Of a stretch of DNA of 64,000 nt, positions 28,292 through 37,147 are shown one piece after another. Position numbers and translations under genes: made by a program. The notes beneath the pieces were generated by a model. It saw only the letters and a list, made by a program, of their open reading frames with translations. It was not told where the DNA came from and did no database searches. The stretch comes from Bacilli bacterium (GTDB taxonomy: Bacteria; Bacillota_I; Bacilli_A; RFN20; CAG-826), in NCBI GenBank assembly GCA_017470115.1, contig JAFUEZ010000008.1, forward strand, positions 94,484 to 158,483. The letters run 5' to 3'. Numbering within the stretch: the stretch's first letter is position 1; every line of letters starts with the position of its first letter.

Positions 28292-28903
28292 ATGGCAGAA
28301 GAAGTTAAAGAAACAGTTGTTGTTGAAGAAGCTCAAGCTACTGAAACTCCAAAAGAAGGTGCTAAAAAGCAATTTAATAAAAGAAACGACAAAAAATTCC
28401 AAAGACCAGTTCGTAAACCTATCGTTAAGGAGTACGAGGAAAGAGTAGTCGCAATTAACCGTGTCACTAAGGTTGTCAAAGGTGGTAAGAGAATGAAATT
28501 CTCAGCACTTGTCGTCATTGGTGATGGTAAAGGTAAATTCGGTTTTGCTACTGGTAAGAGCGGTGAAGTCCCAGATGCAATCAAAAAAGCAGTTGATAAA
28601 GCAAAACGTAACATGATTAACGTTAATATCGTTAAGGGTGGAACAATTGCTCACGATACAATCGGCAAATTTGGCGCATCAAAAGTCTTCTTAAAACCAG
28701 CCCCAGAAGGAACTGGTGTCATCGCAGGTGGCCCAGTCAGAGCTATTATCGAGCTTGCTGGTATTAAAAACGTTTACTCAAAAGTCTATGGTTCAAGAAC
28801 AAAAGTTAATGTTGTCAAAGCAACAGCTCAAGCATTAACACAATTAAAAGAATACAAGACAGTTATCGCTTTACGTCAAGGAGGAAAAGAAGATGTTAAA
28901 TAA
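28292..28903 (+). CDS. rpsE: 30S ribosomal protein S5 with N-terminal tail
   Basis: Decoding-accuracy and mRNA-unwinding protein. The S5 core starts near residue 48 ([20 protein letters not shown]), with [34 protein letters not shown] and [17 protein letters not shown]. The first 45 residues are a charged Glu/Lys/Gln-rich extension longer than in most Bacilli. Its end overlaps rplO by 11 bases; the usual rpmD (L30) gene between the two is absent. Confidence 0.96.
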   Translation: MAEEVKETVVVEEAQATETPKEGAKKQFNKRNDKKFQRPVRKPIVKEYEERVVAINRVTKVVKGGKRMKFSALVVIGDGKGKFGFATGKSGEVPDAIKKAVDKAKRNMINVNIVKGGTIAHDTIGKFGASKVFLKPAPEGTGVIAGGPVRAIIELAGIKNVYSKVYGSRTKVNVVKATAQALTQLKEYKTVIALRQGGKEDVK

Positions 28904-29333
28904 TCTTAAACCTACCGAAGGAGCAAGAAGAGAGTCAAAAAGACGCTGCAGAGGACTCGGCAGTGGCTTAGGTAAAAACGGTGGTTCCGGAAATAAAGGT
29001 CAAAATTCCAGAACTGGCGGTGGTGTTAGACTCGGATTCGAAGGTGGTCAATTACCACTTTTCAGAGCTCTTCCAAAAAGAGGATTCAAGCACTTTGGCC
29101 GTAAAGAATACGCTATCGTTAACTTAGATGCATTCAACAAATTTGAAGATGGTAAAGAAGTTACCTTAACAGATCTTGTTGAAGCAGGCTTAGTTAATAA
29201 AGAATTAGATGGCTTAAAAGTCTTAGGTAATGGAGAACTTACTAAGAAAGTCACAATTGTCGCTAACAAATTTTCAAAATCTGCATTAGAAAAGATTGAA
29301 AATGCTGGCGGTAAAGCACAAATTATCGAATAA
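28893..29333 (+). CDS. rplO: 50S ribosomal protein L15
   Basis: Late-assembling 23S rRNA binder. 146 residues; [40 protein letters not shown] and [13 protein letters not shown] are typical. Start ATG 28893 lies inside the rpsE end with GGAGGAAAAGAAG before it. No L30 gene precedes it. Confidence 0.97.
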   Translation: MLNNLKPTEGARRESKRRCRGLGSGLGKNGGSGNKGQNSRTGGGVRLGFEGGQLPLFRALPKRGFKHFGRKEYAIVNLDAFNKFEDGKEVTLTDLVEAGLVNKELDGLKVLGNGELTKKVTIVANKFSKSALEKIENAGGKAQIIE

Positions 29334-29365
29334 TATTATAGTTATTCTAATTAAGGGCTAATCGA

Positions 29366-30712
29366 ATGAAGAAATTTATTGATATATTCAAAAACAAAGA
29401 TGTCGTTGGTCGTATATTCTTTACGATAATGATTTTATTTGTTTTTAGACTTGGTTGTTCGATCCCAATTCCTGGAATTGACGCATCTGAATTTACGAAT
29501 CAGCTCTCAAATAACTCCAACAATTTATTAGCATTGATGAATTTGCTTGGTGGTGGAGCTCTTCAAAATTTCTCCATCTTTGCTCTTGGTGTTTCACCAT
29601 ATATTACTTCTCAAATTATTATTCAACTCTTAAGTATGGATGTTCTTCCAGCACTTACTGAGTTAAATAGACAAGGACAATATGGTAGAAAAAAGATTGA
29701 AATGGCAACACGTTATTTAACATTAATGCTTGGTGCCGTTCAAGCTTATGGAATTATTCAAACTGCAAAAAATACTTCCTGGATTTCATTCACGATGGAA
29801 GAAAGCTTCTTAACTTACGCATATATCATTACCATCATGGTAAGTGGTGCAATGCTTGTTATGTGGCTTGGTGACCAAATCACTACTAAAGGTATTGGAA
29901 ATGGTATCTCAGTAATCATTTTTGCAGGTATTGTTGCTAGCCTTCCAAAACAAATTTCAACTGCATGGCAAAAATGGGTTCTTACATCATGGAACCATGG
30001 TTCAGTTGAAGCGACAAAAGGTGTCTTCCAATTCCTACTTTATGTATTAGCTTTCGTTCTTATTATTGCGTTTGTCGTATTTATCGAACTTAGTCGTAGA
30101 AAAATACCAGTTCAACACGCAACAAGAAGTGGTGGAAATGAAAAACTTACAAAAGCTTCATTCCTTCCAATCAAAGTTAATTCAGCAGGTGTTATTCCAG
30201 TCATCTTTGCTAGCTCAATTTTGATGGCTCCTTCAGTTATTGCAACATTTATTTCAAGTGATGCAGCAAATGCTGAGTGGCTAAAGATATTCCAATATAA
30301 CCAACTCGTAAAAACTGGAGATGCTTATATCCCATGGGGATTATTCATCTATTTAATCCTCATATTTGCGTTCACATTCTTCTACGCTAATTTGCAAATT
30401 AACCCTGCACAAATGGCAGATAATTTCCAAAAGAATGGATCTTACATTCCTGGAGTAAGACCAGGAATCGAAACAGAAAAGTACGTCTCGAAAGTTTTAA
30501 ATAGAATTACTCTTATTGGTGCATTCAGCTTAAGCTTTATTGCAGCTTTACCAGTCGTTTTGAATTTAACAGGCGTATTTGGCAATGATAGCTCGCTTTC
30601 TCTAGGAGGAACTGGTCTCATCATCGTTGTTGGTGTTGCTCTTGAAATGAGTAACCAAATCAATGGTCTTGTTGCTGGTAAGAGCTATGATGAAGTCATT
30701 GGAGGTATGTAA
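29366..30712 (+). CDS. secY: Sec translocon channel subunit SecY
   Basis: Central channel for protein export and membrane insertion. 448 residues with ten predicted membrane segments. Clear landmarks: FRLGCSIPIPGIDASEF near the N-terminus, MNLLGGGALQNFSIFALGVSPYITSQI (plug and TM2 region, read in two parts), GLFIYLILIFAFTFFYANLQ and the cytoplasmic loop PGVRPGIETEKYVSKVLNRI near 360-380 that contacts SecA and the ribosome. Weak binding site (AAGGG). Confidence 0.97.
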   Translation: MKKFIDIFKNKDVVGRIFFTIMILFVFRLGCSIPIPGIDASEFTNQLSNNSNNLLALMNLLGGGALQNFSIFALGVSPYITSQIIIQLLSMDVLPALTELNRQGQYGRKKIEMATRYLTLMLGAVQAYGIIQTAKNTSWISFTMEESFLTYAYIITIMVSGAMLVMWLGDQITTKGIGNGISVIIFAGIVASLPKQISTAWQKWVLTSWNHGSVEATKGVFQFLLYVLAFVLIIAFVVFIELSRRKIPVQHATRSGGNEKLTKASFLPIKVNSAGVIPVIFASSILMAPSVIATFISSDAANAEWLKIFQYNQLVKTGDAYIPWGLFIYLILIFAFTFFYANLQINPAQMADNFQKNGSYIPGVRPGIETEKYVSKVLNRITLIGAFSLSFIAALPVVLNLTGVFGNDSSLSLGGTGLIIVVGVALEMSNQINGLVAGKSYDEVIGGM

Positions 30713-30716
30713 ACTG

Positions 30717-31364
30717 ATGAAAAATATTATTTTAATGGGCCCACCAGGTGCTGGTAAGGGAACAAATGCTAAACGTATTGTTGCTTATTATAACATCCCA
30801 CATATTTCAACAGGAGATATGTTCAGAGAAGCTATAAAAAATAAAACACCACTTGGCGAACTCGCTAATAATTATATTTCTCAAGGTTTACTTGTACCAG
30901 ATGATGTCACAATTGGTTTAGTCAAGGAAAGACTTTCAAAAGATGATTGTGCAAACGGTTATCTTCTTGATGGTTTCCCACGTACTTTAGAACAAGCCAA
31001 GGCTTTAACTAAAATAGGTGAAGAAATTTCTAGACCAGTTACAAACGTTATAAATATTGTCGTTCCTGAATCTATCTTAGTTGATAGAATTTCAGGAAGA
31101 CGTGTTTGTAAAAAATGTGGTGCTCCTTATCACATCAAAAACCTTAAACCAAGAGTTGAAGGAGTTTGTGATCTTTGTGGAGGCGAACTCATACAAAGAA
31201 AAGATGATAATGAAGAAACACTTAAAGCACGTTTAAGTGAATATCATAAAATGACAGAACCACTCATTGCTTATTATAGTAAGTTTAATATCACAAGCGA
31301 TGTTAGAGGTGATAAAAACCTTGATGCATTACTCGATGATATTAAAGAAATCTTAGGAGAGTAA
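30717..31364 (+). CDS. adk: adenylate kinase, zinc-type lid
   Basis: ATP + AMP to 2 ADP. ATG 30717 is used: GGAGGT is 10 bases upstream and MKNIILMGPPGAGKGTNAK begins the fold; an earlier in-frame start would run into secY. 215 residues. P-loop GPPGAGKGT at 8-16, AMP site HISTGDMFREAI and GYLLDGFPRTLEQA. The lid has four cysteines (CKKCGAPYH... CDLCGG), the zinc-binding form common in Bacillota. Confidence 0.97.
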   Translation: MKNIILMGPPGAGKGTNAKRIVAYYNIPHISTGDMFREAIKNKTPLGELANNYISQGLLVPDDVTIGLVKERLSKDDCANGYLLDGFPRTLEQAKALTKIGEEISRPVTNVINIVVPESILVDRISGRRVCKKCGAPYHIKNLKPRVEGVCDLCGGELIQRKDDNEETLKARLSEYHKMTEPLIAYYSKFNITSDVRGDKNLDALLDDIKEILGE

Positions 31365-31371
31365 ATTAACC

Positions 31372-32136
31372 GTGTCGATTATTATTAAAAGTCCACGAGA
31401 AATTGCTCTCATAAGAGAAGCAGGTGATATTTTGCGTGAAACTTTAAAGGTTTTAAAGGCTCACACAAGACCTGGAATCTCGACAGATGAACTCGGAAAG
31501 CTTGCTGGAAGATACATCCGCTCGAGAGGCGCGATTCCTTCATGTAAAGGTTATGGAGGATTCCAAGGCGATATATGTGTCAGCGTAAACGAGGTCTTAG
31601 TTCATGGTGTCCCTTCTAAAAAAGTAATTTTGAAGGAAGGCGATATAGTGAGTTATGACATCCTAGTTACCTATAAAGGGTATACGGCTGATGCATGTAG
31701 AACTTATGGAGTAGGAGAAATCGCTCCTAATGCGCAAAAGCTAATTGATGTCACAAAAGAATGTTTCTTTGAGGCAGTTAAATTAGTTAAACCTGGAACC
31801 CATCTTGGAGACATCGGCGAAAGAATTCAAACAATTGCTGAGTCAAACGGATACACTGTTACTGAAGAATTTGCAGGACACGGTGTAGGGCGCGAGGTTC
31901 ACGAAGATCCTTATGTGTTCAACGTTGGTCAAGCAGGCACTGGAGCTGTACTTAAAAAAGGTATGGTTATTGCAATTGAACCAATGATTAACGAAGGAAA
32001 AGTTGAATTAGTTACGTTAGATGATGGCTGGACAACCAGATCCAAAGATGGAAAATTAACATGCCACTACGAAAATACGGTCGCAGTGACAGAGTCCGGC
32101 TACGATATTCTAACCTTAAGAGAAGGAGATGAATAA
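31372..32136 (+). CDS. map: methionine aminopeptidase, type I
   Basis: Removes N-terminal Met after deformylation. GTG start at 31372 with GGAGAG upstream. 254 residues, pita-bread fold. The metal ligands appear in the usual order: Asp in [11 protein letters not shown], Asp in YTADACRTY, His in [15 protein letters not shown], Glu in AIEPMINEG and Glu near [11 protein letters not shown]. Works with the deformylase encoded at 40576. Confidence 0.96.
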   Translation: MSIIIKSPREIALIREAGDILRETLKVLKAHTRPGISTDELGKLAGRYIRSRGAIPSCKGYGGFQGDICVSVNEVLVHGVPSKKVILKEGDIVSYDILVTYKGYTADACRTYGVGEIAPNAQKLIDVTKECFFEAVKLVKPGTHLGDIGERIQTIAESNGYTVTEEFAGHGVGREVHEDPYVFNVGQAGTGAVLKKGMVIAIEPMINEGKVELVTLDDGWTTRSKDGKLTCHYENTVAVTESGYDILTLREGDE

Positions 32137-32137
32137 A

Positions 32138-32356
32138 ATGGCAAAACAAGATGTTATAACCGTCGAGGCGGTAGTCGTAGAAGCTTTACCAAATACTAAC
32201 TTCAAAGTAAAGCTAGAGAATGATGTCGTAATTCACGCCACTGTTTCTGGTAAAATCCGTATGAATTACATCCGCATTTTACCAGGTGATAGAGTTACCG
32301 TTGAATTATCGCCTTATGATTTAAACAATGGCAGAATAGTTTTTAGACATAAATAG
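32138..32356 (+). CDS. infA: translation initiation factor IF-1
   Basis: 72-residue OB-fold factor that blocks the A site during initiation. ATG 32138 follows [23 protein letters not shown] is the standard N-terminus, followed by [20 protein letters not shown] and [17 protein letters not shown]. Starts one base after the map stop codon. Confidence 0.97.
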   Translation: MAKQDVITVEAVVVEALPNTNFKVKLENDVVIHATVSGKIRMNYIRILPGDRVTVELSPYDLNNGRIVFRHK

Positions 32357-32376
32357 TCTAATCAGGAGGTAATTTT

Positions 32377-32490
32377 ATGAAAGTTAGACCATCCGTTAAA
32401 CCTATTTGTGACAAGTGCAAAGTTATTAAGAGAAATGGCAAAGTTATGGTCATTTGTCAAAATCCAAAGCACAAGCAAAGACAAGGTTAA
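32377..32490 (+). CDS. rpmJ: 50S ribosomal protein L36, zinc form
   Basis: 37-residue protein encoded between infA and rpsM with AGGAGGT 6 bases before ATG. It reads [20 protein letters not shown] and ends KHKQRQG; CDKC, a third Cys (VICQN) and His in PKHK form the zinc site. Conserved position in the alpha operon. Confidence 0.96.
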   Translation: MKVRPSVKPICDKCKVIKRNGKVMVICQNPKHKQRQG

Positions 32491-32512
32491 TTTAGGAGGA
32501 ACAAATTAATTT

Positions 32513-32887
32513 ATGGCACGTATTGTTGGTGTTGATATTCCAAATAATAAAGTTATCGTTGTTGCTTTAACCTATATTTATGGTATTGGAAATACAACCG
32601 CTAAGAAAATTTGTGCAGCAGCTGGAGTCGAAGAACTTAAAAGAGTTAAAGATTTAACAGATGCTGAAATCACTAAAGTCAGAGAAGAAGTCGCTCACTA
32701 TAAAGTTGAAGGTGACTTAAAAAGAGAAGTTGGCTTAAATATCAAGAGACTTCAAGAAATTGGCTGCTACAGAGGTATCAGACATAGAAGAGGTCTTCCA
32801 GTCAGAGGCCAAAGAACAAAAACTAATGCTCGTACTCGTAAAGGTCCACGTAAGACAATTGCGAATAAGAAAGAAGCAGTTAAGTAA
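32513..32887 (+). CDS. rpsM: 30S ribosomal protein S13
   Basis: Head protein bridging to the 50S and contacting P-site tRNA. 124 residues; [39 protein letters not shown], and the C-terminal [20 protein letters not shown] with [10 protein letters not shown]. Binding site AGGAGG is 13 bases upstream. Confidence 0.97.
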   Translation: MARIVGVDIPNNKVIVVALTYIYGIGNTTAKKICAAAGVEELKRVKDLTDAEITKVREEVAHYKVEGDLKREVGLNIKRLQEIGCYRGIRHRRGLPVRGQRTKTNARTRKGPRKTIANKKEAVK

Positions 32888-32905
32888 TAGGAGGGTGATG
32901 GAAAT

Positions 32906-33295
32906 ATGGCAAAGAAACAAACAACCCGTAAAAAGAAGATCAAGAGATCTTATACGAAGGGTGTCGCTCACATTCACGCAACCTTCAATAACACAATTGT
33001 TACTATTACAGATGAAGCCGGTAATGCAATTGCTTGGTCATCAAGTGGCGCATTAGGTTTCAAAGGTGCAAAGAAATCCACTCCATTCGCAGCTCAAAGT
33101 GCTGCTGAAGCAGCTGGTAAAGCTGCTGTGGATCAAGGTCTTAAAACAGTCGATGTTGATGTTAAAGGACCAGGTGCTGGTAGAGAAAGTGCAGTTAGAG
33201 CACTTGAACTCGCAGGACTTAAGGTTACATCAATTGTTGATACAACACCTATTCCACATAATGGTTGCCGTCCACCAAAAAGAAAACACGGTTAA
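32906..33295 (+). CDS. rpsK: 30S ribosomal protein S11
   Basis: Platform protein of the small subunit. 129 residues; [54 protein letters not shown] and the C-terminal [23 protein letters not shown] binding site. Standard length. Confidence 0.97.
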   Translation: MAKKQTTRKKKIKRSYTKGVAHIHATFNNTIVTITDEAGNAIAWSSSGALGFKGAKKSTPFAAQSAAEAAGKAAVDQGLKTVDVDVKGPGAGRESAVRALELAGLKVTSIVDTTPIPHNGCRPPKRKHG

Positions 33296-33316
33296 TATTT
33301 AGGAGGATGATGATAC

Positions 33317-34294
33317 ATGGCTGAAAATGAATTAAAAATTGCTCACCCATTTGAAAAAAGTACCTTTAAGATCGCAGTAGCAGATAATAAAGAAAACTAT
33401 TGCAAGGTCGTTGCCGAACCACTCGAAAGAGGTTATGGCTTAACACTTGGAAACGCATTAAGAAGAGTCCTTCTTAGTTCCTTACCAGGAACAAGCGTCT
33501 ACGCTATTGAGGTCGAAGGAGCTGTCCATGAATTTACAGCTCTTCCAGGTATTGAAGAAGATTTAACTCAAATCATCCTCAACCTTAAAGATTTAGTTCT
33601 TAAGAGTGATACAATTAGCGATGAAAGCTATGAAGTATCAATTAATAAAGGTGAAGGTGAATTTAAAGCCGGCGATTTAGAACTCCCAACAGGTTTAGAA
33701 GTTGTTAATCCTGAACTTGTTATCGCTCATATCGCAGAAGGCGGTCACTTAAACATGACTCTTTACATTAAAAATGGTAGAGGTTATGCAACAAGTGCAG
33801 AAAATAAAACTCTAGGATTGAATGCTGGGTTAATTGCAACAGACAGTAACTATTCACCAGTCGTTAGAGTAAACTACAAAGTCGAACAAACTCGTGTTGG
33901 ACACGATCCAAGATTCGACAAACTTATTCTTGAAGTTTGGACAAACGGTTCAATTAAACCTGAAGAAGCAGTCTCATTATCAAGTAAGATGTTAATTGCT
34001 CACTTTGAAAGATTCTTAGATCTTGATAATAAATATGAAGATTTAGGCTTAGTTAAAGACCCTGTCGTCCAAAAAGAAGAAACATTCGAAAACTTAACAA
34101 TTGAAGACCTTGACTTAAGTGTCCGTAGCTATAACTGCTTAAAGAGAGCTGGTATTGCTAATGTCCAAGAATTAACTCAAAAGAGTGAAGCAGACATGAT
34201 GAAGGTCAGAAATCTTGGTAAGAAATCGCTTAAAGAAGTTAAAGACAAACTTATTGAAAAGGGATTATCTTTCAAAGATAGTAAAGAAGAGTAA
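33317..34294 (+). CDS. rpoA: RNA polymerase alpha subunit
   Basis: Assembly platform of RNA polymerase; its C-terminal domain binds UP elements and regulators such as Spx. 325 residues: N-terminal domain with GLTLGNALRRVLLSSLPGTS near 38-57 and HEFTALPGIEEDLTQIILNL, a linker near 230-245, and the alpha-CTD with IEDLDLSVRSYNCLKRAGI, LTQKSEADMMKVRNLGKKSL. Normal length; AGGAGG binding site. Confidence 0.98.
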   Translation: MAENELKIAHPFEKSTFKIAVADNKENYCKVVAEPLERGYGLTLGNALRRVLLSSLPGTSVYAIEVEGAVHEFTALPGIEEDLTQIILNLKDLVLKSDTISDESYEVSINKGEGEFKAGDLELPTGLEVVNPELVIAHIAEGGHLNMTLYIKNGRGYATSAENKTLGLNAGLIATDSNYSPVVRVNYKVEQTRVGHDPRFDKLILEVWTNGSIKPEEAVSLSSKMLIAHFERFLDLDNKYEDLGLVKDPVVQKEETFENLTIEDLDLSVRSYNCLKRAGIANVQELTQKSEADMMKVRNLGKKSLKEVKDKLIEKGLSFKDSKEE

Positions 34295-34305
34295 GGAGAA
34301 ATTCT

Positions 34306-34701
34306 ATGCAAATCGGTAGAAAAAACGTACATGGTAAAGGTGGTGTTAGATTTAAGACTGGTTATACTTCAAGTAAGAAGAAAGGCCAAGTTAGAAATCT
34401 TGTCACAGAATTAGTACTCTTTGAAAAAGTCACAGTTACTCCAGGAATGGTCAAACCAGTTATCAAAGAATTTGATCACCTCGTAACACTTGCAAAAAGA
34501 GGCGACTTACATGCTAGAAGACAAGCTGCTGCAGTTTTAAGAAATTATGATGTCGATGGTAAACCAGAAGCATTAAATAAATTATTTGGTGAAATTGCTC
34601 AACGTACAGCTTCTAGAAATGGTGGATATTTAAAAGCTTACAAGCTTGCTAATAGAAAAGGTGATAATGCACCTCAAACAATGCTTGTCTTAGCTGACTA
34701 A
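34306..34701 (+). CDS. rplQ: 50S ribosomal protein L17
   Basis: Last gene of the long ribosomal operon. 131 residues, slightly longer than the Bacilli average. The family's HRKLGR-like start is replaced by MQIGRKNVHGKGGVRFKTGY, so the N-terminus is divergent, but LVTELVLFEKVTVTPGMVKP, DHLVTLAKRGDLHARRQAAA, RNGGYLKAYKLANRKGDNAP match L17. A strong terminator follows. Confidence 0.93.
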   Translation: MQIGRKNVHGKGGVRFKTGYTSSKKKGQVRNLVTELVLFEKVTVTPGMVKPVIKEFDHLVTLAKRGDLHARRQAAAVLRNYDVDGKPEALNKLFGEIAQRTASRNGGYLKAYKLANRKGDNAPQTMLVLAD

Positions 34702-34723
34702 TATTTATTCCATTTATACATTA

Positions 34724-34751
34724 AGAAGGTAGAAAAACTACCTTCTTTTTA
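34724..34751 (+). terminator. terminator of the ribosomal operon
   Basis: AGAAGGTAG, loop AAAAA, CTACCTTCT, then T5. Nine perfect pairs; ends the S10-spc-alpha transcript. Confidence 0.9.
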
Positions 34752-34765
34752 TTTTGATTTATAGG

Positions 34766-34787
34766 TGTCAAGTATATTTACTTGACA
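34766..34787 (+). repeat. hairpin repeat TGTCAAGTA/TACTTGACA
   Basis: Nine perfect pairs around TATT with no T-run. A longer hairpin built on the same GTGTCAAG/CTTGACA core lies at 47831. In both places a GTTTTGCAGGGTTTTT-type repeat follows within 50 bases. Confidence 0.5.
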
Positions 34788-34813
34788 TGGTGATTTGATA
34801 TAAAATATTTAGG

Positions 34814-34828
34814 TTTTGCAGGGTTTTT
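34814..34828 (-). repeat. dispersed repeat (inverted), TTTTGCAGGGTTTTT
   Basis: Exact inverse of the 8739 and 63008 motif, preceded by AATATT at 34805-34810. Lies between the ribosomal operon terminator and the next gene's promoter. Confidence 0.7.
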
Positions 34829-34908
34829 ATTAAAAATTGCCAACTTAATTTAATAAATAAATTATATTTGATGAATATTGTTTGATTAAAGTTTATAATT
34901 AAAAAGTT

Positions 34909-35547
34909 ATGAAATTTGATTTTGTTGTATTCGATTTAGATGGTACATTAATTAACACTTTAGAAGGAATTACAGTGTCTGTTAATCATGCTTTAAAAGC
35001 TTTAAATGTACCTTATCAATATGAAGAAAATGAAGTTAAAACTTTTATTGGCAGAGGAGCAAGAAGATTATTTCGCCTTGCTATGAAACGTGACTTTAGC
35101 GAAGAGGAATATAAACTATATTTAAAATATTATAAAGAAGATCAAATTGTTTCTAGCGTTTATGAAGGAGTTGAAGAAACACTAAAAACTTTAGAAGAAA
35201 ATGGTATTAAACTTTTAATATATTCAAATAAACCAAATGAAGTTTCTCAGCCTCTAATAAAAGCCAAATTAGGCAATATTAATTTCCTTCATATACAAGG
35301 GCAAGACCCACGATATCCTCCAAAGCCAGATGTCACTTTATTATTAAAACTACTTAAAAAGTACAATTTAATCGATAAAAAAGGACTTTATGTCGGTGAT
35401 TCAATTGTCGATATAGAAACTGCTAAAAATGCTAATTTAGAAAATTGTATTTTAACTTATGGATATGGAGATAAAAAAGAGATAGAAGAAGGATCTCCTA
35501 CCTATAAGATTAATAAATTTGAAGATTTGATTAAAATCGTTTTATAA
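34909..35547 (+). CDS. HAD-superfamily phosphatase, phosphoglycolate phosphatase-like
   Basis: 212 residues, Gph/PpaX-like HAD hydrolase. Motif I DFVVFDLDGTLINTLEGI (nucleophile Asp9), motif II LLIYSNKP, motif III Lys in RYPPKPDVTL, motif IV GLYVGDSIVDIETAKNA. The small alpha-helical cap between motifs I and II fits sugar-phosphate or pyrophosphate substrates; the exact one cannot be told. TATAAT at 34894-34899 is 9 bases before ATG with no Shine-Dalgarno. Confidence 0.88.
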   Translation: MKFDFVVFDLDGTLINTLEGITVSVNHALKALNVPYQYEENEVKTFIGRGARRLFRLAMKRDFSEEEYKLYLKYYKEDQIVSSVYEGVEETLKTLEENGIKLLIYSNKPNEVSQPLIKAKLGNINFLHIQGQDPRYPPKPDVTLLLKLLKKYNLIDKKGLYVGDSIVDIETAKNANLENCILTYGYGDKKEIEEGSPTYKINKFEDLIKIVL

Positions 35548-35550
35548 AAA

Positions 35551-35829
35551 TTATTGCTTACTTTGCAATTTAGAATAGTACTCATTATCTTTTAATGAGT
35601 CTATTTTTTCATTAGATTCTTCATCTCTAATGGGTGAGAAGAGATAATTCTTAAATATTTCTTGAAAGTCTAATGATACAAGCTTTGCATTGAAGTCTTT
35701 TGAAGTTACATTAACTTTATTATTTTCAAAAACAAAAATATAATGATTATTATCACTAAAAGCTTCTAGTACATAACCAGATTTTAACAAGGTTAATGCT
35801 TCTTTAATTCCAATCTTGCCATTTATCAT
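35551..35829 (-). CDS. unrecognised 92-residue protein
   Basis: Convergent with the HAD gene, 3 bases between their ends. N-terminal part (KIGIKEALTLLKSGYVLEAF) followed by strand-like HYIFVFENNKVNVTSKDFN and a charged helical tail ending YYSKLQSKQ. No membrane segment, no cysteine. No clear ribosome binding site; TTAAAT lies 7 bases upstream on the coding strand. Family unknown. Confidence 0.6.
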   Translation of the reverse strand: MINGKIGIKEALTLLKSGYVLEAFSDNNHYIFVFENNKVNVTSKDFNAKLVSLDFQEIFKNYLFSPIRDEESNEKIDSLKDNEYYSKLQSKQ

Positions 35830-35979
35830 ATTTTTAATTTAACAAAATAATTTAACAATAAAAAGAAAATTTTTAATTATTATAAAAATTATTATTGTTT
35901 TTCTTAAAAAGTTAGCAAAAATTGATAATTTTTTCTTTTTGATAATATTTTTAATGTTTAATAAGATGACTAAAAATTG

Positions 35980-35985
35980 TATAAT
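35980..35985 (+). promoter_or_regulatory. -10 box fused to the spx start (leaderless signature)
   Basis: TATAAT ends 6 bases before the ATG at 35992 with a TTG just before it. Transcription should begin at or next to the A of ATG; no Shine-Dalgarno is present. Confidence 0.6.
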
Positions 35986-35991
35986 ATCACC

Positions 35992-36438
35992 ATGATTGTT
36001 ATTTATACTTCACCTAGCTGTTCAAGTTGCAAAAAAGTTAAAAAATGGTTTGAAGAACAAAACATTCCATTTAAAGAAAAGAACATATTTGCATCAGTCC
36101 TTAATCCAAATGAATTAAAGGATATTTTAGCCAAGTCCGAAAACGGAACTGAAGATATTATTTCAATGAGAAGCAATATTATGAAGGAAGGTAATGTTGA
36201 TATTGATAGTATGTCAGTTAATCAACTTATTGAATTTATAAGAAAAAATCCAAGTGTCTTGAAAAGACCAATTATTGTTGATGATAGAAGAATTCAAGTC
36301 GGTTATAACGAGGAAGAAATAAGATCGTTCATTCCACGTGCACAACGAATTGCTGCAATGAGTTGTCCAAAATTCAACTGTGGCGATTGCGATGATTGTA
36401 TCAGTGAAGACGAGCTAAAAATGATAAAAAGTGCTTAA
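35992..36438 (+). CDS. spxA: Spx/ArsC-family redox regulator with a Cys-rich tail
   Basis: Spx binds the RNA polymerase alpha C-terminal domain and redirects transcription under thiol stress. ATG 35992 gives 148 residues: MIVIYTSPSCSSCKK with the CXXC switch at Cys10/Cys13, the alpha-CTD contact region NGTEDIISMRS with the conserved Gly52, and KRPIIVDDRRIQVGYNEEEI. Known Spx is about 131 residues; here a tail adds Cys125, Cys130, Cys133 and Cys136 (CPKFNCGDCDDC). The extra cysteines could bind zinc or act as a second redox switch; that is inference. Confidence 0.88.
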   Translation: MIVIYTSPSCSSCKKVKKWFEEQNIPFKEKNIFASVLNPNELKDILAKSENGTEDIISMRSNIMKEGNVDIDSMSVNQLIEFIRKNPSVLKRPIIVDDRRIQVGYNEEEIRSFIPRAQRIAAMSCPKFNCGDCDDCISEDELKMIKSA

Positions 36439-36440
36439 TA

Positions 36441-36472
36441 AAAAAATTACTTATAAACAAGTAATTTTTTTA
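36441..36472 (+). terminator. terminator after spxA
   Basis: AAATTACTT, loop ATAAAC, AAGTAATTT, then T6. Possibly bidirectional, since the convergent CYTH gene ends just beyond. Confidence 0.75.
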
Positions 36473-36483
36473 TTTTATAAAGG

Positions 36484-36498
36484 TTTTGCAAGGTTTTT
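36484..36498 (-). repeat. dispersed repeat variant (inverted), TTTTGCAAGGTTTTT
   Basis: Inverse of the variant at 18439. Sits between two convergent gene ends. Confidence 0.6.
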
Positions 36499-36505
36499 AT
36501 ATAAA

Positions 36506-37084
36506 TTATAGACTTTCTAATGCTCTTGTTTGCTTTGATCTTGGATTGTCTTTATATTCAATTTCGTGTTCGATACAGAATTGTTCTAATCTAGTTTTTG
36601 CTTTGCCTAAAGAATTTCCTTCAAGCTCTAATTCGAAATCAACTAAATTATTATACTCGTTTCTATCGATACAAAGGATATGTTTTCCTTCATCCAATTC
36701 GAGTTGAGTTCTGTGTGTTCTTAACTTGGCCATTATTTTTAATTTCTTAATATCAAACCCAAGCATGATAATAAAGTCTTTGAGTGAACATTCTGGGAAA
36801 ATGTTTTTCTTTTCAAACATAACAAATTGATCTTCAGAAATGTTTTCTTCCTTTTCTAATAATCCTTCACTCATTGGTGCTTTTAATGTTAAAACAAATT
36901 TATCGTTAATTGATCTAACTCTAAGTCCAACACCTAATTTCTTTAAGTCAAAATTCTTAGTTTCAACATAATAATTTGTTTGATCAAAGAAAAATGCGTT
37001 TTCGTTTTCAAACTCTTTAATTAATTTATTGTAATCTTCTTCTTTAATAAGAGCTTTTGCTTCAATTTCAATATTTGTTGCCAT
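36506..37084 (-). CDS. CYTH-domain phosphatase-like protein
   Basis: 192 residues of the triphosphate tunnel fold. The defining N-terminal EXEXK is IEIEAKALI at 5-13; alternating basic and acidic residues on strands follow (GVGLRVRSINDKFVLTLK, ELDEGKHILCIDRNEY, DFELELEG). Members hydrolyse or cyclise nucleoside or thiamine triphosphates or polyphosphate; the substrate is not predictable here. Neighbouring NAD kinase is a conserved association in Bacilli (yjbK and ppnK). GAGGT lies before the ATG. Confidence 0.85.
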   Translation of the reverse strand: MATNIEIEAKALIKEEDYNKLIKEFENENAFFFDQTNYYVETKNFDLKKLGVGLRVRSINDKFVLTLKAPMSEGLLEKEENISEDQFVMFEKKNIFPECSLKDFIIMLGFDIKKLKIMAKLRTHRTQLELDEGKHILCIDRNEYNNLVDFELELEGNSLGKAKTRLEQFCIEHEIEYKDNPRSKQTRALESL

Positions 37085-37147
37085 AATTTTTTATACCTCA
37101 ACTAATTTATGATACAATAATTATGCGTATTTTTAAAGGTAATTGAA

